Positions 35,893 through 44,373 of a stretch of 64,000 nt of DNA are shown piece by piece. The position numbers were made by a program, and so were the translations under genes. Under the pieces are notes generated by a model that saw only the letters and a list, made by a program, of their open reading frames with translations, searched no databases and was not told where the DNA came from. Source of the stretch: an uncultured Litoreibacter sp. (GTDB lineage Bacteria > Pseudomonadota > Alphaproteobacteria > Rhodobacterales > Rhodobacteraceae); contig NZ_CANMXB010000001.1 of assembly GCF_947501785.1 (NCBI RefSeq), positions 2,251,048 to 2,315,047 of the forward strand, read 5' to 3'. Within the stretch, counting starts at the first letter, position 1. Every line of letters starts with the position of its first letter.

Positions 35893-36869
35893 GACTGGTT
35901 CCCGTATTTGGTCAGCGCGGATTGGAAGAGGTCGGCGTCCACATTGCCGCCGGAGGCCACGGCGATGATGTCCTCGCCGTCCACCTGATTATTGTGGAAC
36001 AATGCGGCGGCCAGCGCGATTGCGCCGCCGGGTTCCAGCACGATTTTCAGCCGCGCGAAAGCAAGCGCCATGGCGCGCAGGCAGTCTTCTTCGGGGACGA
36101 CGATGCCGGGGCCACAGAGGCGATTGAGGACCGGGAAGGTAATGTCGCCTGGTTGCGGCGTGATGATGGCGTCGCAGATGGAGCCGGAGGTTTGCGCGTT
36201 GCGCTCGATCTTTCCCGAGGCCAAAGAGCGGGTGACGTCATCAAAATGTTCCGGCTCTACGGGGCGGGTTTTGAGATGAGGGGCTTTGGCCTCCAACGCC
36301 AGCGCGATGCCGGAGGTGAGGCCACCACCGCCACAGCAGACGAGGACATTTTTGGCGTTGACCCCGAGGTCTTCGGCCTGGGCTGCGATTTCCAGGCCGG
36401 TTGTGCCTTGGCCCGCAATGACCTGCGGCTCGTCGAAGGGTTTGATCAGCGTCAGGCCGCGCTCCTGGGACATGGTGGCGCCGATGGTGTCGCGGTCCTC
36501 GCTTCCGCGATCATAAAGGACGACTTCGGCCCCAAGTGCGCGCGTGTTGTCGATCTTCATCTGCGGGGCGTCGGCGGGCATGATGATGACCGCACTGGTG
36601 CCATGTTCGCGGGCGGCCAAGGCCACGCCTTGCGCATGATTGCCGCTGGAAAAGGCGATGACACCGGCTTTGAGCGCGTTGTCAGTGAGCGAAGACACCG
36701 CCGACCAGCCGCCGCGAAACTTGAAGGAGCCGGTGTGCTGCAGGGCCTCCACTTTGAGGAAAATGCGCCGGCCTGCGATCTCGTCCAGGAAGGGCGAGGT
36801 CAGCATGGGCGTCACACGGGCGTGGCCTTTGAGGCGGGTGGCTGCCGCCTCGATCATCTCGATATTCAT
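35889..36869 (-). CDS. Threonine/serine dehydratase (PLP fold type II)
   Basis: A 326-residue PLP enzyme. The PLP lysine is K50 in HTGSFKFRGG, and the phosphate-binding glycine loop is CCGGGGLTSG. It has no C-terminal ACT regulatory domain, so it is the short catabolic form (threonine, serine or 3-hydroxyaspartate dehydratase group). The ATG at 36869 is chosen because GGAGG is 6-7 bases upstream and ATGA overlaps the upstream stop; the ATG at 36875 abuts the ribosome binding site. Confidence 0.9.
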   Translation of the reverse strand: MNIEMIEAAATRLKGHARVTPMLTSPFLDEIAGRRIFLKVEALQHTGSFKFRGGWSAVSSLTDNALKAGVIAFSSGNHAQGVALAAREHGTSAVIIMPADAPQMKIDNTRALGAEVVLYDRGSEDRDTIGATMSQERGLTLIKPFDEPQVIAGQGTTGLEIAAQAEDLGVNAKNVLVCCGGGGLTSGIALALEAKAPHLKTRPVEPEHFDDVTRSLASGKIERNAQTSGSICDAIITPQPGDITFPVLNRLCGPGIVVPEEDCLRAMALAFARLKIVLEPGGAIALAAALFHNNQVDGEDIIAVASGGNVDADLFQSALTKYGNQS

Positions 36870-37687
36870 CTGCATTCCTCCAGCCACGCCTTGATTGTCA
36901 GCAAAGACACGGGTTCATCCAGGAACGGAACGTGGCCGCGATCCGGCACATCCGCATACAGCATGTCGGGACGTCTTTCTTCCATCCTGGCGGCGGTCTG
37001 TGGGGTGAGCAGGTTGGAGTTTGCGCCGCGCAAAAGCGCAAGGGGCAGGCCATCCAGCGCGTCAAAGAAAGGCCAAAGGTCGGGGTTGAGGTTTTGCGGG
37101 CCGCCCAACACGGCGTCACGCAGGGCCGGATCATAGTTGAAATTCAGGCCATTTGCGTCCTCGATATAGTGGCGGTCGGCTTCGTGCTCCCATCGCTCCT
37201 GGGGGACATTGTCGAACCCCGCCATGCGGGTGGACAGGCCCTGCACCGCCTCGGCGCGGGTTTTGAAGACAGGGCGGCGCCCAAGGTAGTCCTTGATGGC
37301 TTCAAGGCCGGGGGCCGCGATTTCGGGGCCGATATCGTTGAGACACACCCCGATCAGACGGTCCTTGACCGTTGCCGCCAACCCCATCGCGATGATGCCG
37401 CCGCGCGACGTGCCAAGGATGGCTGCCTTGTCGATGCCCAGATGGTCGAGCAGCTCGACCGCGTCGAGGCCCTCGCGCTGCAACGTGTAGGTATCGGGGC
37501 CGGACCAGTCGGAATTGCCGCGGCCGCGATAGTCGAGACGGATCAGGCGGACCTTGTCCAGATGCGGGGCGACATAATCGAAGTCTGAGCCGTTGCGGGT
37601 GAGGCCTGCGAGGCAGAGGACGGGCAGGCCCGCGCCCTCGTCCGTGTAGTGCAGATTTGCGCCGTCAGACGCCGTGAAACTGCTCAT
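36866..37687 (-). CDS. Alpha/beta fold hydrolase
   Basis: A 273-residue hydrolase. The nucleophile S94 sits in LGTSRGGI, the oxyanion region is LAGLTRNGSDF, and the catalytic His is in PDRGHVPFLD near the C-terminus. Length and pattern fit esterases or lactonases of the common alpha/beta family; substrate unknown. The ATG at 37687 overlaps the HAD stop by 4 bp, and its own stop overlaps the dehydratase start. A long N-terminal frame extension to 37828 was rejected. Confidence 0.88.
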   Translation of the reverse strand: MSSFTASDGANLHYTDEGAGLPVLCLAGLTRNGSDFDYVAPHLDKVRLIRLDYRGRGNSDWSGPDTYTLQREGLDAVELLDHLGIDKAAILGTSRGGIIAMGLAATVKDRLIGVCLNDIGPEIAAPGLEAIKDYLGRRPVFKTRAEAVQGLSTRMAGFDNVPQERWEHEADRHYIEDANGLNFNYDPALRDAVLGGPQNLNPDLWPFFDALDGLPLALLRGANSNLLTPQTAARMEERRPDMLYADVPDRGHVPFLDEPVSLLTIKAWLEECR

Positions 37688-38370
37688 AATTTTGCGGCCA
37701 GTTCGGGGATGGTGGTGAGGTCTTTCAGCACGTTTGTGGGCTTCCATGGCAGGCGGTCCATCGGCTCTCCGGCGCGGTTGACCCAGACGGTTTGGAAGCC
37801 GTAACCCGCCGACGCCGCCGCGTCCCAACCGTTGGAGGAGACGAAGAGCACTTCGTCATTGGCGCAGTCAAAGCGTTTGCCCACAAGGTCGTAGACCGAT
37901 TTATGCGGCTTGAAGATGCCGACGCTTTCGACGCTGAGCACATCGTCGAGGAATTCGCCGACGCCTGCTGATTGCACCGCGCCGTCCAGCATCGCGGGCG
38001 AGCCATTGGACAGGATCGCGGTGCTGAGGCCTGCGCTTTTGAGAGCACCAAGCATGTCGGGCACTTCCGGGTAGGCCTGCAATTCCCAGTAGAGCTGCAG
38101 CAGGCGTTCGCGCAGTTCTGCGTCATTGAGGCCGTTATTTTCCATTGCCCAGTCGAGCCCGTCTTGGGTCACATCCCAGAAGTCGCCATGCGCGTCCGCC
38201 ACGGCGCGCAGCCACGTGTATTGCAGCTGCTTGAGGCGCCAATCGTTTGCCAGCTTCTGCCAGCATTTCGCCAGATCATCGCGCCCCGGCTCTGACGCGG
38301 CGGTGCGGGCGGCGGCGGCCACGTCAAACAGCGTGCCGTAAGCGTCAAATACGCAGGTGGTGATGGGCAT
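37684..38370 (-). CDS. Haloacid dehalogenase type II (HAD superfamily)
   Basis: A 228-residue HAD hydrolase of the 2-haloacid dehalogenase group. The nucleophile is D9 in FDAYGTLFD; the second motif is LSNGSP, and the later blocks FKPHKSVY and SSNGWDAAAS match dehalogenases rather than phosphatases. It hydrolyses short 2-haloalkanoic acids with inversion. AGGA precedes the ATG at 38370. It is the first of four overlapping genes with a hydrolase, a dehydratase and an EEP protein. Confidence 0.9.
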   Translation of the reverse strand: MPITTCVFDAYGTLFDVAAAARTAASEPGRDDLAKCWQKLANDWRLKQLQYTWLRAVADAHGDFWDVTQDGLDWAMENNGLNDAELRERLLQLYWELQAYPEVPDMLGALKSAGLSTAILSNGSPAMLDGAVQSAGVGEFLDDVLSVESVGIFKPHKSVYDLVGKRFDCANDEVLFVSSNGWDAAASAGYGFQTVWVNRAGEPMDRLPWKPTNVLKDLTTIPELAAKL

Positions 38371-38465
38371 GGGCAATCCTCCTGCCGTGGAGACTTGCAC
38401 AGGTGCTGGGTGAGGAAAACACGAGAATTGTGTTAAGATCAGGCCGGTACAATGAGGAGAAAGCC

Positions 38466-38843
38466 ATGAGCGAGACCCACGGAACCGTCCACTGGACCGA
38501 GCTAAACACCCATGACGTCGACAAAGCCATTGCGTACTACACCAAGCTGTGCGGCTGGTCGTTTGATAAGATGCCGATGGAAGGCGCGGACTACCATATC
38601 GCCATGAAGGGCGACCAGATGGTGGCGGGGATGTTTGATTTGGCGGCTATGCCGGAGATGAAGGACCTGCCGTCGCATTGGCTGACCTATCTGGCCGTAG
38701 ATGACGTAGACGCTGCCGCGAAAGACACCGAAGCGCTGGGCGGGACAATTATCCGTGCGCCTTGGGATGTGGAGGGCGTGGGGCGGATCGCCATTCTCAC
38801 CGACCCGAGCGGGGCGGCCTTTGGGATGATGACCCCGTCTTGA
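38466..38843 (+). CDS. VOC family (glyoxalase/bleomycin-resistance fold) protein
   Basis: A 125-residue protein with the paired beta-alpha-beta-beta-beta modules of the vicinal-oxygen-chelate fold: HWTELNTHDVDKAIAYYTKLCGWSF in the first half and LAVDDVDAAAKDTEALGG with a C-terminal DPSGAAFGMM in the second. The pattern resembles the glyoxalase-like group with unknown substrates. GAGGAG precedes the ATG at 38466. It is divergent from the HAD operon. Confidence 0.88.
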   Translation: MSETHGTVHWTELNTHDVDKAIAYYTKLCGWSFDKMPMEGADYHIAMKGDQMVAGMFDLAAMPEMKDLPSHWLTYLAVDDVDAAAKDTEALGGTIIRAPWDVEGVGRIAILTDPSGAAFGMMTPS

Positions 38844-38925
38844 TTGCACCGCCTGACGGCGTCGCTACGCGTCGGGGCATCGTCCATTGTTCTTGAACCG
38901 ATGGCGAACGAGGACGATCCCCACA

Positions 38926-38956
38926 CCCCCGGGATATTTTTGAATATGGGAAGGGG
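38926..38956 (+). repeat. Composite dispersed repeat, copy B
   Basis: CCCCCGGGATATTTTTGAAT followed by ATGGGAAGGGG, abutting the 3' end of fabI on the opposite strand. It shares the CCGGG-ATATTTTTG core with the other copies. Confidence 0.5.
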
Positions 38957-39745
38957 TTAGAGATTTTCCGGCTGCGGCATGCCCAGCACGTGATAGCCGC
39001 CATCGACGCGGATGATCTCACCCGTCGTGCAGGCCCCCGCATCAGAGGCGAGATAAACAGCCGTGCCGCCGACCGCGTCCAGCGTGGCATTGGCGCGCAT
39101 CGGGGAATTGGCCTCGGTCTGGCGGAAGGTTTTTCTAGCCCCACCAATTGCCGCGCCGGCCAGCGTTTTCATGGGACCGGGCGAGATGGCGTTGACGCGA
39201 ATGCCATCAGGACCGAGGTCGTTGGCAAGGTAGCGGACGGTAGATTCCAGCGCCGCCTTGGCCACGCCCATCACGTTGTAGAACGGCGTCACGCGATTTG
39301 AGCCCTGGTAGGTCAGGGTCAACAGCGTCCCGCCTTCATTCATCAGCGGGGCCGCGCGTTTGGCCACATCGATCAGCGAGTAGCAGCTGATCACCATCGA
39401 GTTCTTGAAGTTCTCGCGGCTGGTGTTGATGAAGCGGCCGGTCAGCTCGTTCTTGTCGGAAAACGCGATAGCGTGGACGACGAAGTCCAGACTGCCCCAT
39501 TTGTCCTTCAACGTGTCAAAGCACGCATCCAGCGACGCGTCATCGGTGACGTCCACATCGACCAGAATGTCGGAGCCCAGGCTTTCCGCCAGCGGGGCCA
39601 CGCGTTTGCCAAAGGCCTCGCCCTGGTACGAGAACGCAAGCTCAGCGCCCTCGGCGGCCATAGACTTGGCGATGCCCCATGCAATGGAACGCTCATTCGC
39701 AACGCCCATGATCAGGCCGCGTTTTCCGGTCATCAGGTTTGCCAT
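38957..39745 (-). CDS. fabI: Enoyl-[acyl-carrier-protein] reductase FabI
   Basis: A 262-residue SDR-family reductase. The FabI active site is intact with the same numbering as E. coli: Y146, Y156 and K163 (Y-x6-K in YNVMGVAK). The N-terminal cofactor loop is GVANERSIAWGIA. It reduces enoyl-ACP in the last step of fatty acid elongation and is the triclosan target. It follows fabB by 6 bp in the fabA-fabB-fabI order typical of Rhodobacterales. Confidence 0.97.
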   Translation of the reverse strand: MANLMTGKRGLIMGVANERSIAWGIAKSMAAEGAELAFSYQGEAFGKRVAPLAESLGSDILVDVDVTDDASLDACFDTLKDKWGSLDFVVHAIAFSDKNELTGRFINTSRENFKNSMVISCYSLIDVAKRAAPLMNEGGTLLTLTYQGSNRVTPFYNVMGVAKAALESTVRYLANDLGPDGIRVNAISPGPMKTLAGAAIGGARKTFRQTEANSPMRANATLDAVGGTAVYLASDAGACTTGEIIRVDGGYHVLGMPQPENL

Positions 39746-39751
39746 GGGGAA

Positions 39752-40981
39752 TTAGTCCTTAAACTTGGAAAGCAACATCGAGCCGTTGGTGCCCCCAAAC
39801 CCGAAGGAGTTGGTCATCACCGTGTCCAGCCCCGCGTTTTCGACCAACTTGGTCGCGATCTCGGCCGGGTCCAGCGCGGGGTCCAGTGTCTCCACATTGA
39901 TCGACGGGGTGATAAAGTCGCCATCGAGCATCAGCAGGCAGTAGATCGCCTCCTGCGCGCCGGTGGCTCCTTGTGAGTGGCCGGTCATCGACTTGGTCGA
40001 ACTGATCGGCGGCGTGCTGCCCTGGCCGAAGACGCGGCGGACCGCCTCCACCTCGCCCACATCGCCCACTGGCGTGGAGGTGCCATGCGCGTTGATGTAG
40101 CTGACCGCGCGGCCCTCGGGGATCGTGTCCATCGCCAAACGCATCGCGCGCTCGCCGCCCTCGCCTGAAGGGGCCACCATGTCGGCACCGTCCGATGTCG
40201 CGCCAAAGCCCGTCACCTCGGCGTAGATCTTCGCGCCGCGTGCCTGCGCATGTTCCAGGCTTTCCAGCACCACCATGCCGCCGCCGCCCGCGATGACGAA
40301 GCCGTCACGGTCGGCGTCAAAGGCGCGCGAGGCCTTGGTGGGGGTGTCGTTGTATTTGCTGCTCATCGCGCCCATGGCGTCAAACAGGCAGGACAGCGTC
40401 CAATCCAGTTCCTCGCCGCCACCCGCAAACATGACGTCCTGCTTGCCCAGCATGATCTGCTCTGACGCCGCCCCGATGCAGTGCAGCGAGGTCGAGCAGG
40501 CGGATGTGATCGAATAGTTGATGCCCTTGATCTGATACGCCGTGGCCAGATTGGCCGAGATGGTCGACCCCATGCATTTGGGCACCGCAAACGGCCCGAT
40601 GCGTTTGGTCGCACCGGTTTGCAGCACCGATTGGTGCGCCGCGAACATGGCCGAGGTGGACGGCCCGCCCGAGCCCGCGATCAACCCGGTGCGCGGGTTG
40701 ATGATGTCGCTTTCTTCCAGACCCGCATCCGCAATGGCCTGCTCCATGGCGATATGGGCGTAGGCCGCGCCCGGCCCCATGAAGCGCAGGCGGCGTTTGT
40801 CCACATGCTCCTTGATGTCGATCTTCAGGGTGCCCGCGATCTGGCTGCGGAACCCGTGCTCCGCCATTTCTGCTGAAGCCTCAATGCCGGAGCTTCCAGC
40901 CTTCAACGCGGCGGTGACCTCCTCAGCGGAATTGCCGATGGGGGAAACAATCCCCAATCCTGTGACGACGACGCGACGCAT
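39752..40981 (-). CDS. fabB: Beta-ketoacyl-ACP synthase I FabB
   Basis: A 409-residue condensing enzyme. The catalytic Cys C162 is in [13 protein letters not shown]; the two histidines are in [11 protein letters not shown] and [12 protein letters not shown]. It elongates unsaturated intermediates produced by FabA. The gene sits between fabA and fabI, though 180 bp separates it from fabA, and that gap contains dispersed repeat copy C. Confidence 0.96.
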   Translation of the reverse strand: MRRVVVTGLGIVSPIGNSAEEVTAALKAGSSGIEASAEMAEHGFRSQIAGTLKIDIKEHVDKRRLRFMGPGAAYAHIAMEQAIADAGLEESDIINPRTGLIAGSGGPSTSAMFAAHQSVLQTGATKRIGPFAVPKCMGSTISANLATAYQIKGINYSITSACSTSLHCIGAASEQIMLGKQDVMFAGGGEELDWTLSCLFDAMGAMSSKYNDTPTKASRAFDADRDGFVIAGGGGMVVLESLEHAQARGAKIYAEVTGFGATSDGADMVAPSGEGGERAMRLAMDTIPEGRAVSYINAHGTSTPVGDVGEVEAVRRVFGQGSTPPISSTKSMTGHSQGATGAQEAIYCLLMLDGDFITPSINVETLDPALDPAEIATKLVENAGLDTVMTNSFGFGGTNGSMLLSKFKD

Positions 40982-41084
40982 GGGCGTGCTCCTTGGTTTG
41001 GCTCAACTAATGTTTAGGACGCGGCGGGACGGGGGCGCAAGCAGGAAGGCGTCGCTGCGGCATTCACCGGTCGCATCGTGTCTT

Positions 41085-41145
41085 GTTTCATCTTGGCCGA
41101 AATATGCCGGGGTGCGGGGCAGAGCCCCGCGTGTCGGCGCGGCAA
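41085..41145 (-). repeat. Composite dispersed repeat, copy C, with hairpins
   Basis: On the minus strand, CACCCCGGCATATTTCGGCC with a following AAGATGAAAC (41085-41113). On the plus strand it is followed by GCGGGGCAGAGCCCCGC and a GCGCGGCAAAGCCGCG hairpin. The GGGGCAGAGCCCC hairpin is shared with copy A. The element lies downstream of fabA. Confidence 0.55.
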
Positions 41146-41161
41146 AGCCGCGACGAAACCA

Positions 41162-41671
41162 TCAGCTTTCGCTGAGCGCCACCTTCATATCTTTGACTTC
41201 GTAGATCACCTCGCCATCGGCCTCGACGATGCCGTCGGCCACACCCATGGTCAGGCGGCGGGTTTGGATCGCCTTGGTGAAGTCGATCTTGTAGGTCAGC
41301 ATCTTGCGGTCGGGGCGCACCATGCCTTTCAGCTTCACCTCGCCCACGCCCAGCGCGTAGCCGCGGCCCTGCCAGCCGCGCCAGCCCAGGTTAAAGCCGG
41401 TCAATTGCCACAAACCATCAAGGCCAAGGCAGCCGGGCATAATGGGATTGCCGGGGAAGTGACAGTCGAAGAACCAAAGGTCGGGCGTAATGTCGAACTC
41501 GGCCAGCACGTGGCCCTTGCCATGCGCGCCGCCGTCGCCGGAGATGTCGGTGATGCGGTCCATCATGAGCATTGGCGGCTCGGGCAGTTGGGCGTTGCCG
41601 GGGCCGAACAGCTCTCCACGTGCGCATTTCAGCAGGTCATCCCTGTCAAAGCTGTTTGGATAGTCAGACAT
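41162..41671 (-). CDS. fabA: 3-hydroxydecanoyl-ACP dehydratase/isomerase FabA
   Basis: A 169-residue hot-dog-fold enzyme. The active-site His H71 is in [10 protein letters not shown] and the Asp D85 in [10 protein letters not shown], matching the E. coli His70/Asp84 pair. It dehydrates 3-hydroxydecanoyl-ACP and isomerises the product to start unsaturated fatty acid synthesis. It is divergent from irr across 167 bp. Confidence 0.97.
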   Translation of the reverse strand: MSDYPNSFDRDDLLKCARGELFGPGNAQLPEPPMLMMDRITDISGDGGAHGKGHVLAEFDITPDLWFFDCHFPGNPIMPGCLGLDGLWQLTGFNLGWRGWQGRGYALGVGEVKLKGMVRPDRKMLTYKIDFTKAIQTRRLTMGVADGIVEADGEVIYEVKDMKVALSES

Positions 41672-41759
41672 TCGTTTTCCCGCCTCTATATATCGTTATT
41701 TCCGCTCAGCAGCATCTAGCACTGGGTCTTGGGGCCCTGCAAGGCCAGCCAGATGCGAA

Positions 41760-41773
41760 GAATTTGCAAATTC
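41760..41773. promoter_or_regulatory. Perfect 14-bp palindrome between fabA and irr
   Basis: GAATTTGCAAATTC is its own reverse complement. It lies immediately upstream of the likely irr -35 element, in the divergent fabA/irr region, so it could control either side. It does not match a typical Irr box (ICE, TTTAGAA-type). Confidence 0.55.
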
Positions 41774-41775
41774 GT

Positions 41776-41805
41776 TTGAAAAGTAGGGGGCGGACGCTCT
41801 ATATG
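41776..41805 (+). promoter_or_regulatory. Candidate irr promoter
   Basis: TTGAAA at 41776-41781 and TATATG at 41800-41805 with an 18-bp spacer, 33 bp before the irr ATG. Confidence 0.45.
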
Positions 41806-41838
41806 TAAGGGGTAAGGCACGCAAGGGACGCACCTGAG

Positions 41839-42255
41839 ATGACCACCGAGACGATGAAACGCAGCACGGAATGGCTGGCAGGCGCAGGGCTTCGCCCGAC
41901 CCGCCAACGTCTGACGCTGGCGGAGCTGTTGGTGGGTGACGGGCAAAACCGCCATGTGACGGCTGAAAGCCTGCACGCGTCGACCGAGGGTTGCGCCGAC
42001 ACCGTGTCGCTGGCGACCGTCTACAACACATTGCGGGCCTTCTGCGACGCAGGGCTCATCCGCGAGGTGATGGTGGACGGCACAAAATCCTACTTCGACA
42101 CCCGTATTGACGACCACCCGCACTTCTTCTGGGAAGACAGCCGCGAATTGACGGACGCCCCCAAGGAGCAGCTGGAAATCGCCGGGCTTCCGGATGCCCC
42201 CGATGGCACCGAGATTGCCAAGGTCGACGTGGTGATCCGGCTGCGCAAAACCTGA
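41839..42255 (+). CDS. irr: Iron response regulator Irr (Fur superfamily)
   Basis: A 138-residue Fur-family protein of the Irr type. The DNA-binding part has GLRPTRQRLTLAELL and VSLATVYNTLRAFCDAGLIREV, and the dimerisation part has the His-rich DDHPHFFWEDSRE. The classical N-terminal heme regulatory Cys-Pro motif of Bradyrhizobium Irr is absent, as in most Rhodobacterales Irr proteins. Irr represses or activates iron, heme and oxidative-stress genes according to heme supply. It is divergent from fabA, a common arrangement in the group. Confidence 0.93.
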   Translation: MTTETMKRSTEWLAGAGLRPTRQRLTLAELLVGDGQNRHVTAESLHASTEGCADTVSLATVYNTLRAFCDAGLIREVMVDGTKSYFDTRIDDHPHFFWEDSRELTDAPKEQLEIAGLPDAPDGTEIAKVDVVIRLRKT

Positions 42256-42365
42256 AGGCACGCGCCAAGCCGCTGGTCGCATTACACTTAAATTCGTGGA
42301 CGGATTGACGGGCGACGCGTAAGATAGGGGTATTATTTTACTTCTATTTTTTGGGGCCCTGAGAC

Positions 42366-44189
42366 ATGTTCGACCGCGCTTCGCCTGAAAATCACCCCCC
42401 GCAACCCGCAACTTTCAAATCCGCCCGTCCCGGGCCGGAAAAGCTGGCCGCGCTGCAACGCAAGGCCAACAGCAGCGCCACGATCAAAGACATGCAGGCG
42501 CTGCAGCGGGTCGCGAACCCGGGCGGTCTGCCAAAGCAATTGCAATCGGGGATCGAAGCCCTGTCCGGCCTGTCCATGGGCCACGTCAAGGTGCACCGCA
42601 ATTCCGACAAACCGGCCCAGGTTGGCGCGCATGCCTACGCGCAGGGCAGCACCATCCATTTGGCACCGGGTCAGGACAGGCACCTGCCGCATGAGGCGTG
42701 GCATGTCGTCCAGCAGGCGCAGGGCCGGGTGAAGCCGACGATGCAGGCCAAGGGCGTGGCGATCAATGATGATGCTTCGCTGGAGCATGAGGCCGACGTG
42801 ATGGGCGCCAGGGCGGCGCAGCTGAAAACCTCCGCATCCCCCGCCGCGCTGCAAAACCCGCGCGGCGACCAGCCCGCGCAGCTGATGGCGCTGCATGCCT
42901 ACCCAAAGGCCCCCACCCATGACGGGCTGTCCGCTTTGGGGGTGCAATCCGTGTCCATGCCGGTGGCTGACTACGCGCAGTGGCGCGGCACGATGCAGCG
43001 CCGGGGTATCGCGCATGGGGCCGTGGCCGCTGGTGACCGCATGGTGGTGACGCAGTTTGCTGGCGGCACCATGCAGTTTTGGCCCTCATGGGCTCAGGTC
43101 ACGTCAATCCTGCTGGTGAGCGAAGGCGTTCTGACGGTCGCGGCGGGGATCGGCGCGATGAAGCTGACCGCCGGCATTGCGTTCTGGCCCGCCATGCTTG
43201 GCGCTTTTGCGGGCGCGGCCAAGATTTTGCGCGGCATCTTCACCTGGCCCGCCAAGGACGCGCTGGGCAACGAAACCAGACCAACCGGGAAACGTCTGGT
43301 CCTGCTGAACACATTGCGCAGTCTGGAGGGGCTTCTGGCGCTGGGAAGCGGCGCATGGATGAAGGACCCCAAGGTCATCGCGTTCGGCGCGATCAAGACG
43401 CTGCGCGCCGCGATCACCATCGCAACAGACCTGATGCGCGACAACCCGAACTCCAATTTGCGCAAGGGGCTGATGTTCTTGTCCATGCTGCTGCAGGCCG
43501 CGGAGGCCGGGCTGGTGGTTGCGCTGGGCGTCTCGACCTTCGGCCGCGCCGGCGACGCGATTGCGGGCCACGCCCCCAGCGCCCTGACCGAGGGGCTCAC
43601 CAAAGCCGGCGGCATTGCGACCGTCGCGGTCGGCGCCAGCAAAACGGTCCGCGCCGGCATTCAGGGCCGCGATCTGAAAGAGTACCACGACAAGGGCAAA
43701 GCGGAACGGTTGCCGCTGCTGAAGAAGAGGGCCCCGCGATCAGACACCACCATGCAGCTCTGCGGCAAGAAGAAGAAGAAAAGCGGAGGCGGCGGGAAGA
43801 AGGGTGTAAGCTACACCAGCATCAGCCAGCACTATTCAGCGGCGGAGATTGCCGCCGCTGGCGGGGCCACATCGGGCCACGGCTCGGGCGGAAGCGGCTC
43901 GGGTCAAAACGCCAACACCATCAAGCAGAACGCCGAACTGGCCGACCGGCTCAGGGCAAATCGTGCCGCAGCAAAGGCTGCCAGCCGTCCCAAACCGGTC
44001 ATCAAAGAAAAGGGCAAAATGTCCATGCTTGATAAAGCATTGGCCTATGTTGAAGAGCTGAACGAGAGGGATATGTCGTATGAAGACCGGATCGGCGATT
44101 TCTCTGAATTTATCGACACGAAGGAAGACCGCGGCGAAACCCTAAGCGAGGCGGAGTATGACCTCGCCTTCGATGCGATCAAAAAATAG
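42366..44189 (+). CDS. DUF4157 (eCIS-core) domain protein with hydrophobic central region; putative effector/toxin
   Basis: A 607-residue protein. The DUF4157/eCIS-core domain spans about 45-150: a segment [20 protein letters not shown] followed by [15 protein letters not shown] (HEXXH, H109-E110-H113) and a downstream Glu in [12 protein letters not shown] (E142), which together form a plausible zinc-protease site. Residues about 245-430 contain several hydrophobic segments that could enter membranes. After a Lys-rich stretch ([14 protein letters not shown], 466-479) there is a Ser/Gly linker and an acidic helical tail. The tripeptide TMQ occurs four times (125, 209, 235, 462). DUF4157 proteins are commonly cargo of extracellular contractile injection systems, but no such genes are nearby. 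Confidence 0.82.
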   Translation: MFDRASPENHPPQPATFKSARPGPEKLAALQRKANSSATIKDMQALQRVANPGGLPKQLQSGIEALSGLSMGHVKVHRNSDKPAQVGAHAYAQGSTIHLAPGQDRHLPHEAWHVVQQAQGRVKPTMQAKGVAINDDASLEHEADVMGARAAQLKTSASPAALQNPRGDQPAQLMALHAYPKAPTHDGLSALGVQSVSMPVADYAQWRGTMQRRGIAHGAVAAGDRMVVTQFAGGTMQFWPSWAQVTSILLVSEGVLTVAAGIGAMKLTAGIAFWPAMLGAFAGAAKILRGIFTWPAKDALGNETRPTGKRLVLLNTLRSLEGLLALGSGAWMKDPKVIAFGAIKTLRAAITIATDLMRDNPNSNLRKGLMFLSMLLQAAEAGLVVALGVSTFGRAGDAIAGHAPSALTEGLTKAGGIATVAVGASKTVRAGIQGRDLKEYHDKGKAERLPLLKKRAPRSDTTMQLCGKKKKKSGGGGKKGVSYTSISQHYSAAEIAAAGGATSGHGSGGSGSGQNANTIKQNAELADRLRANRAAAKAASRPKPVIKEKGKMSMLDKALAYVEELNERDMSYEDRIGDFSEFIDTKEDRGETLSEAEYDLAFDAIKK

Positions 44190-44195
44190 CTGGGC

Positions 44196-44272
44196 TGGCG
44201 ATCCCTGCAGGACTCGAACCTGCAGCCTACTGCTTAGAAGGCAGTTGCTCTATCCAGTTGAGCTAAGGGACC
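44196..44272 (-). tRNA. tRNA-Arg (anticodon TCT)
   Basis: A 77-nt cloverleaf on the minus strand. The acceptor stem GGTCCCT pairs with AGGGATC (one G-U), the anticodon arm is ACTGC-CTTCTAA-GCAGT with anticodon TCT, and the T arm is CTGCAGG-TTCGAGT-CCTGCAG. CCA is encoded. Its 3' end lies only 6 bp from the DUF4157 gene stop. It reads AGA codons. Confidence 0.95.
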
Positions 44273-44343
44273 GCTGGGTTTGGTTTTGCGGCGGCCCTGC
44301 CCCAAACGCAACCCTTTCCTTTTGCCGCACCGCCTCCTAAACC

Positions 44344-44356
44344 TGAACGCAGTTCA
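44344..44356. promoter_or_regulatory. TGAAC-N3-GTTCA operator, copy 1
   Basis: TGAAC-GCA-GTTCA, extended by one base pair on each side (C/G), 18 bp before the tetR start at 44374. It is the upstream member of four copies of this palindrome around the gene. Confidence 0.78.
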
Positions 44357-44373
44357 GAAAAAACGGGGCCGCC

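Noticed and set aside
42256-42365. Copy of the tRNA-Arg 3' end upstream of the DUF4157 gene as an attachment site
   Set aside because: I looked for a match to the T arm and acceptor end in this gap and found none.
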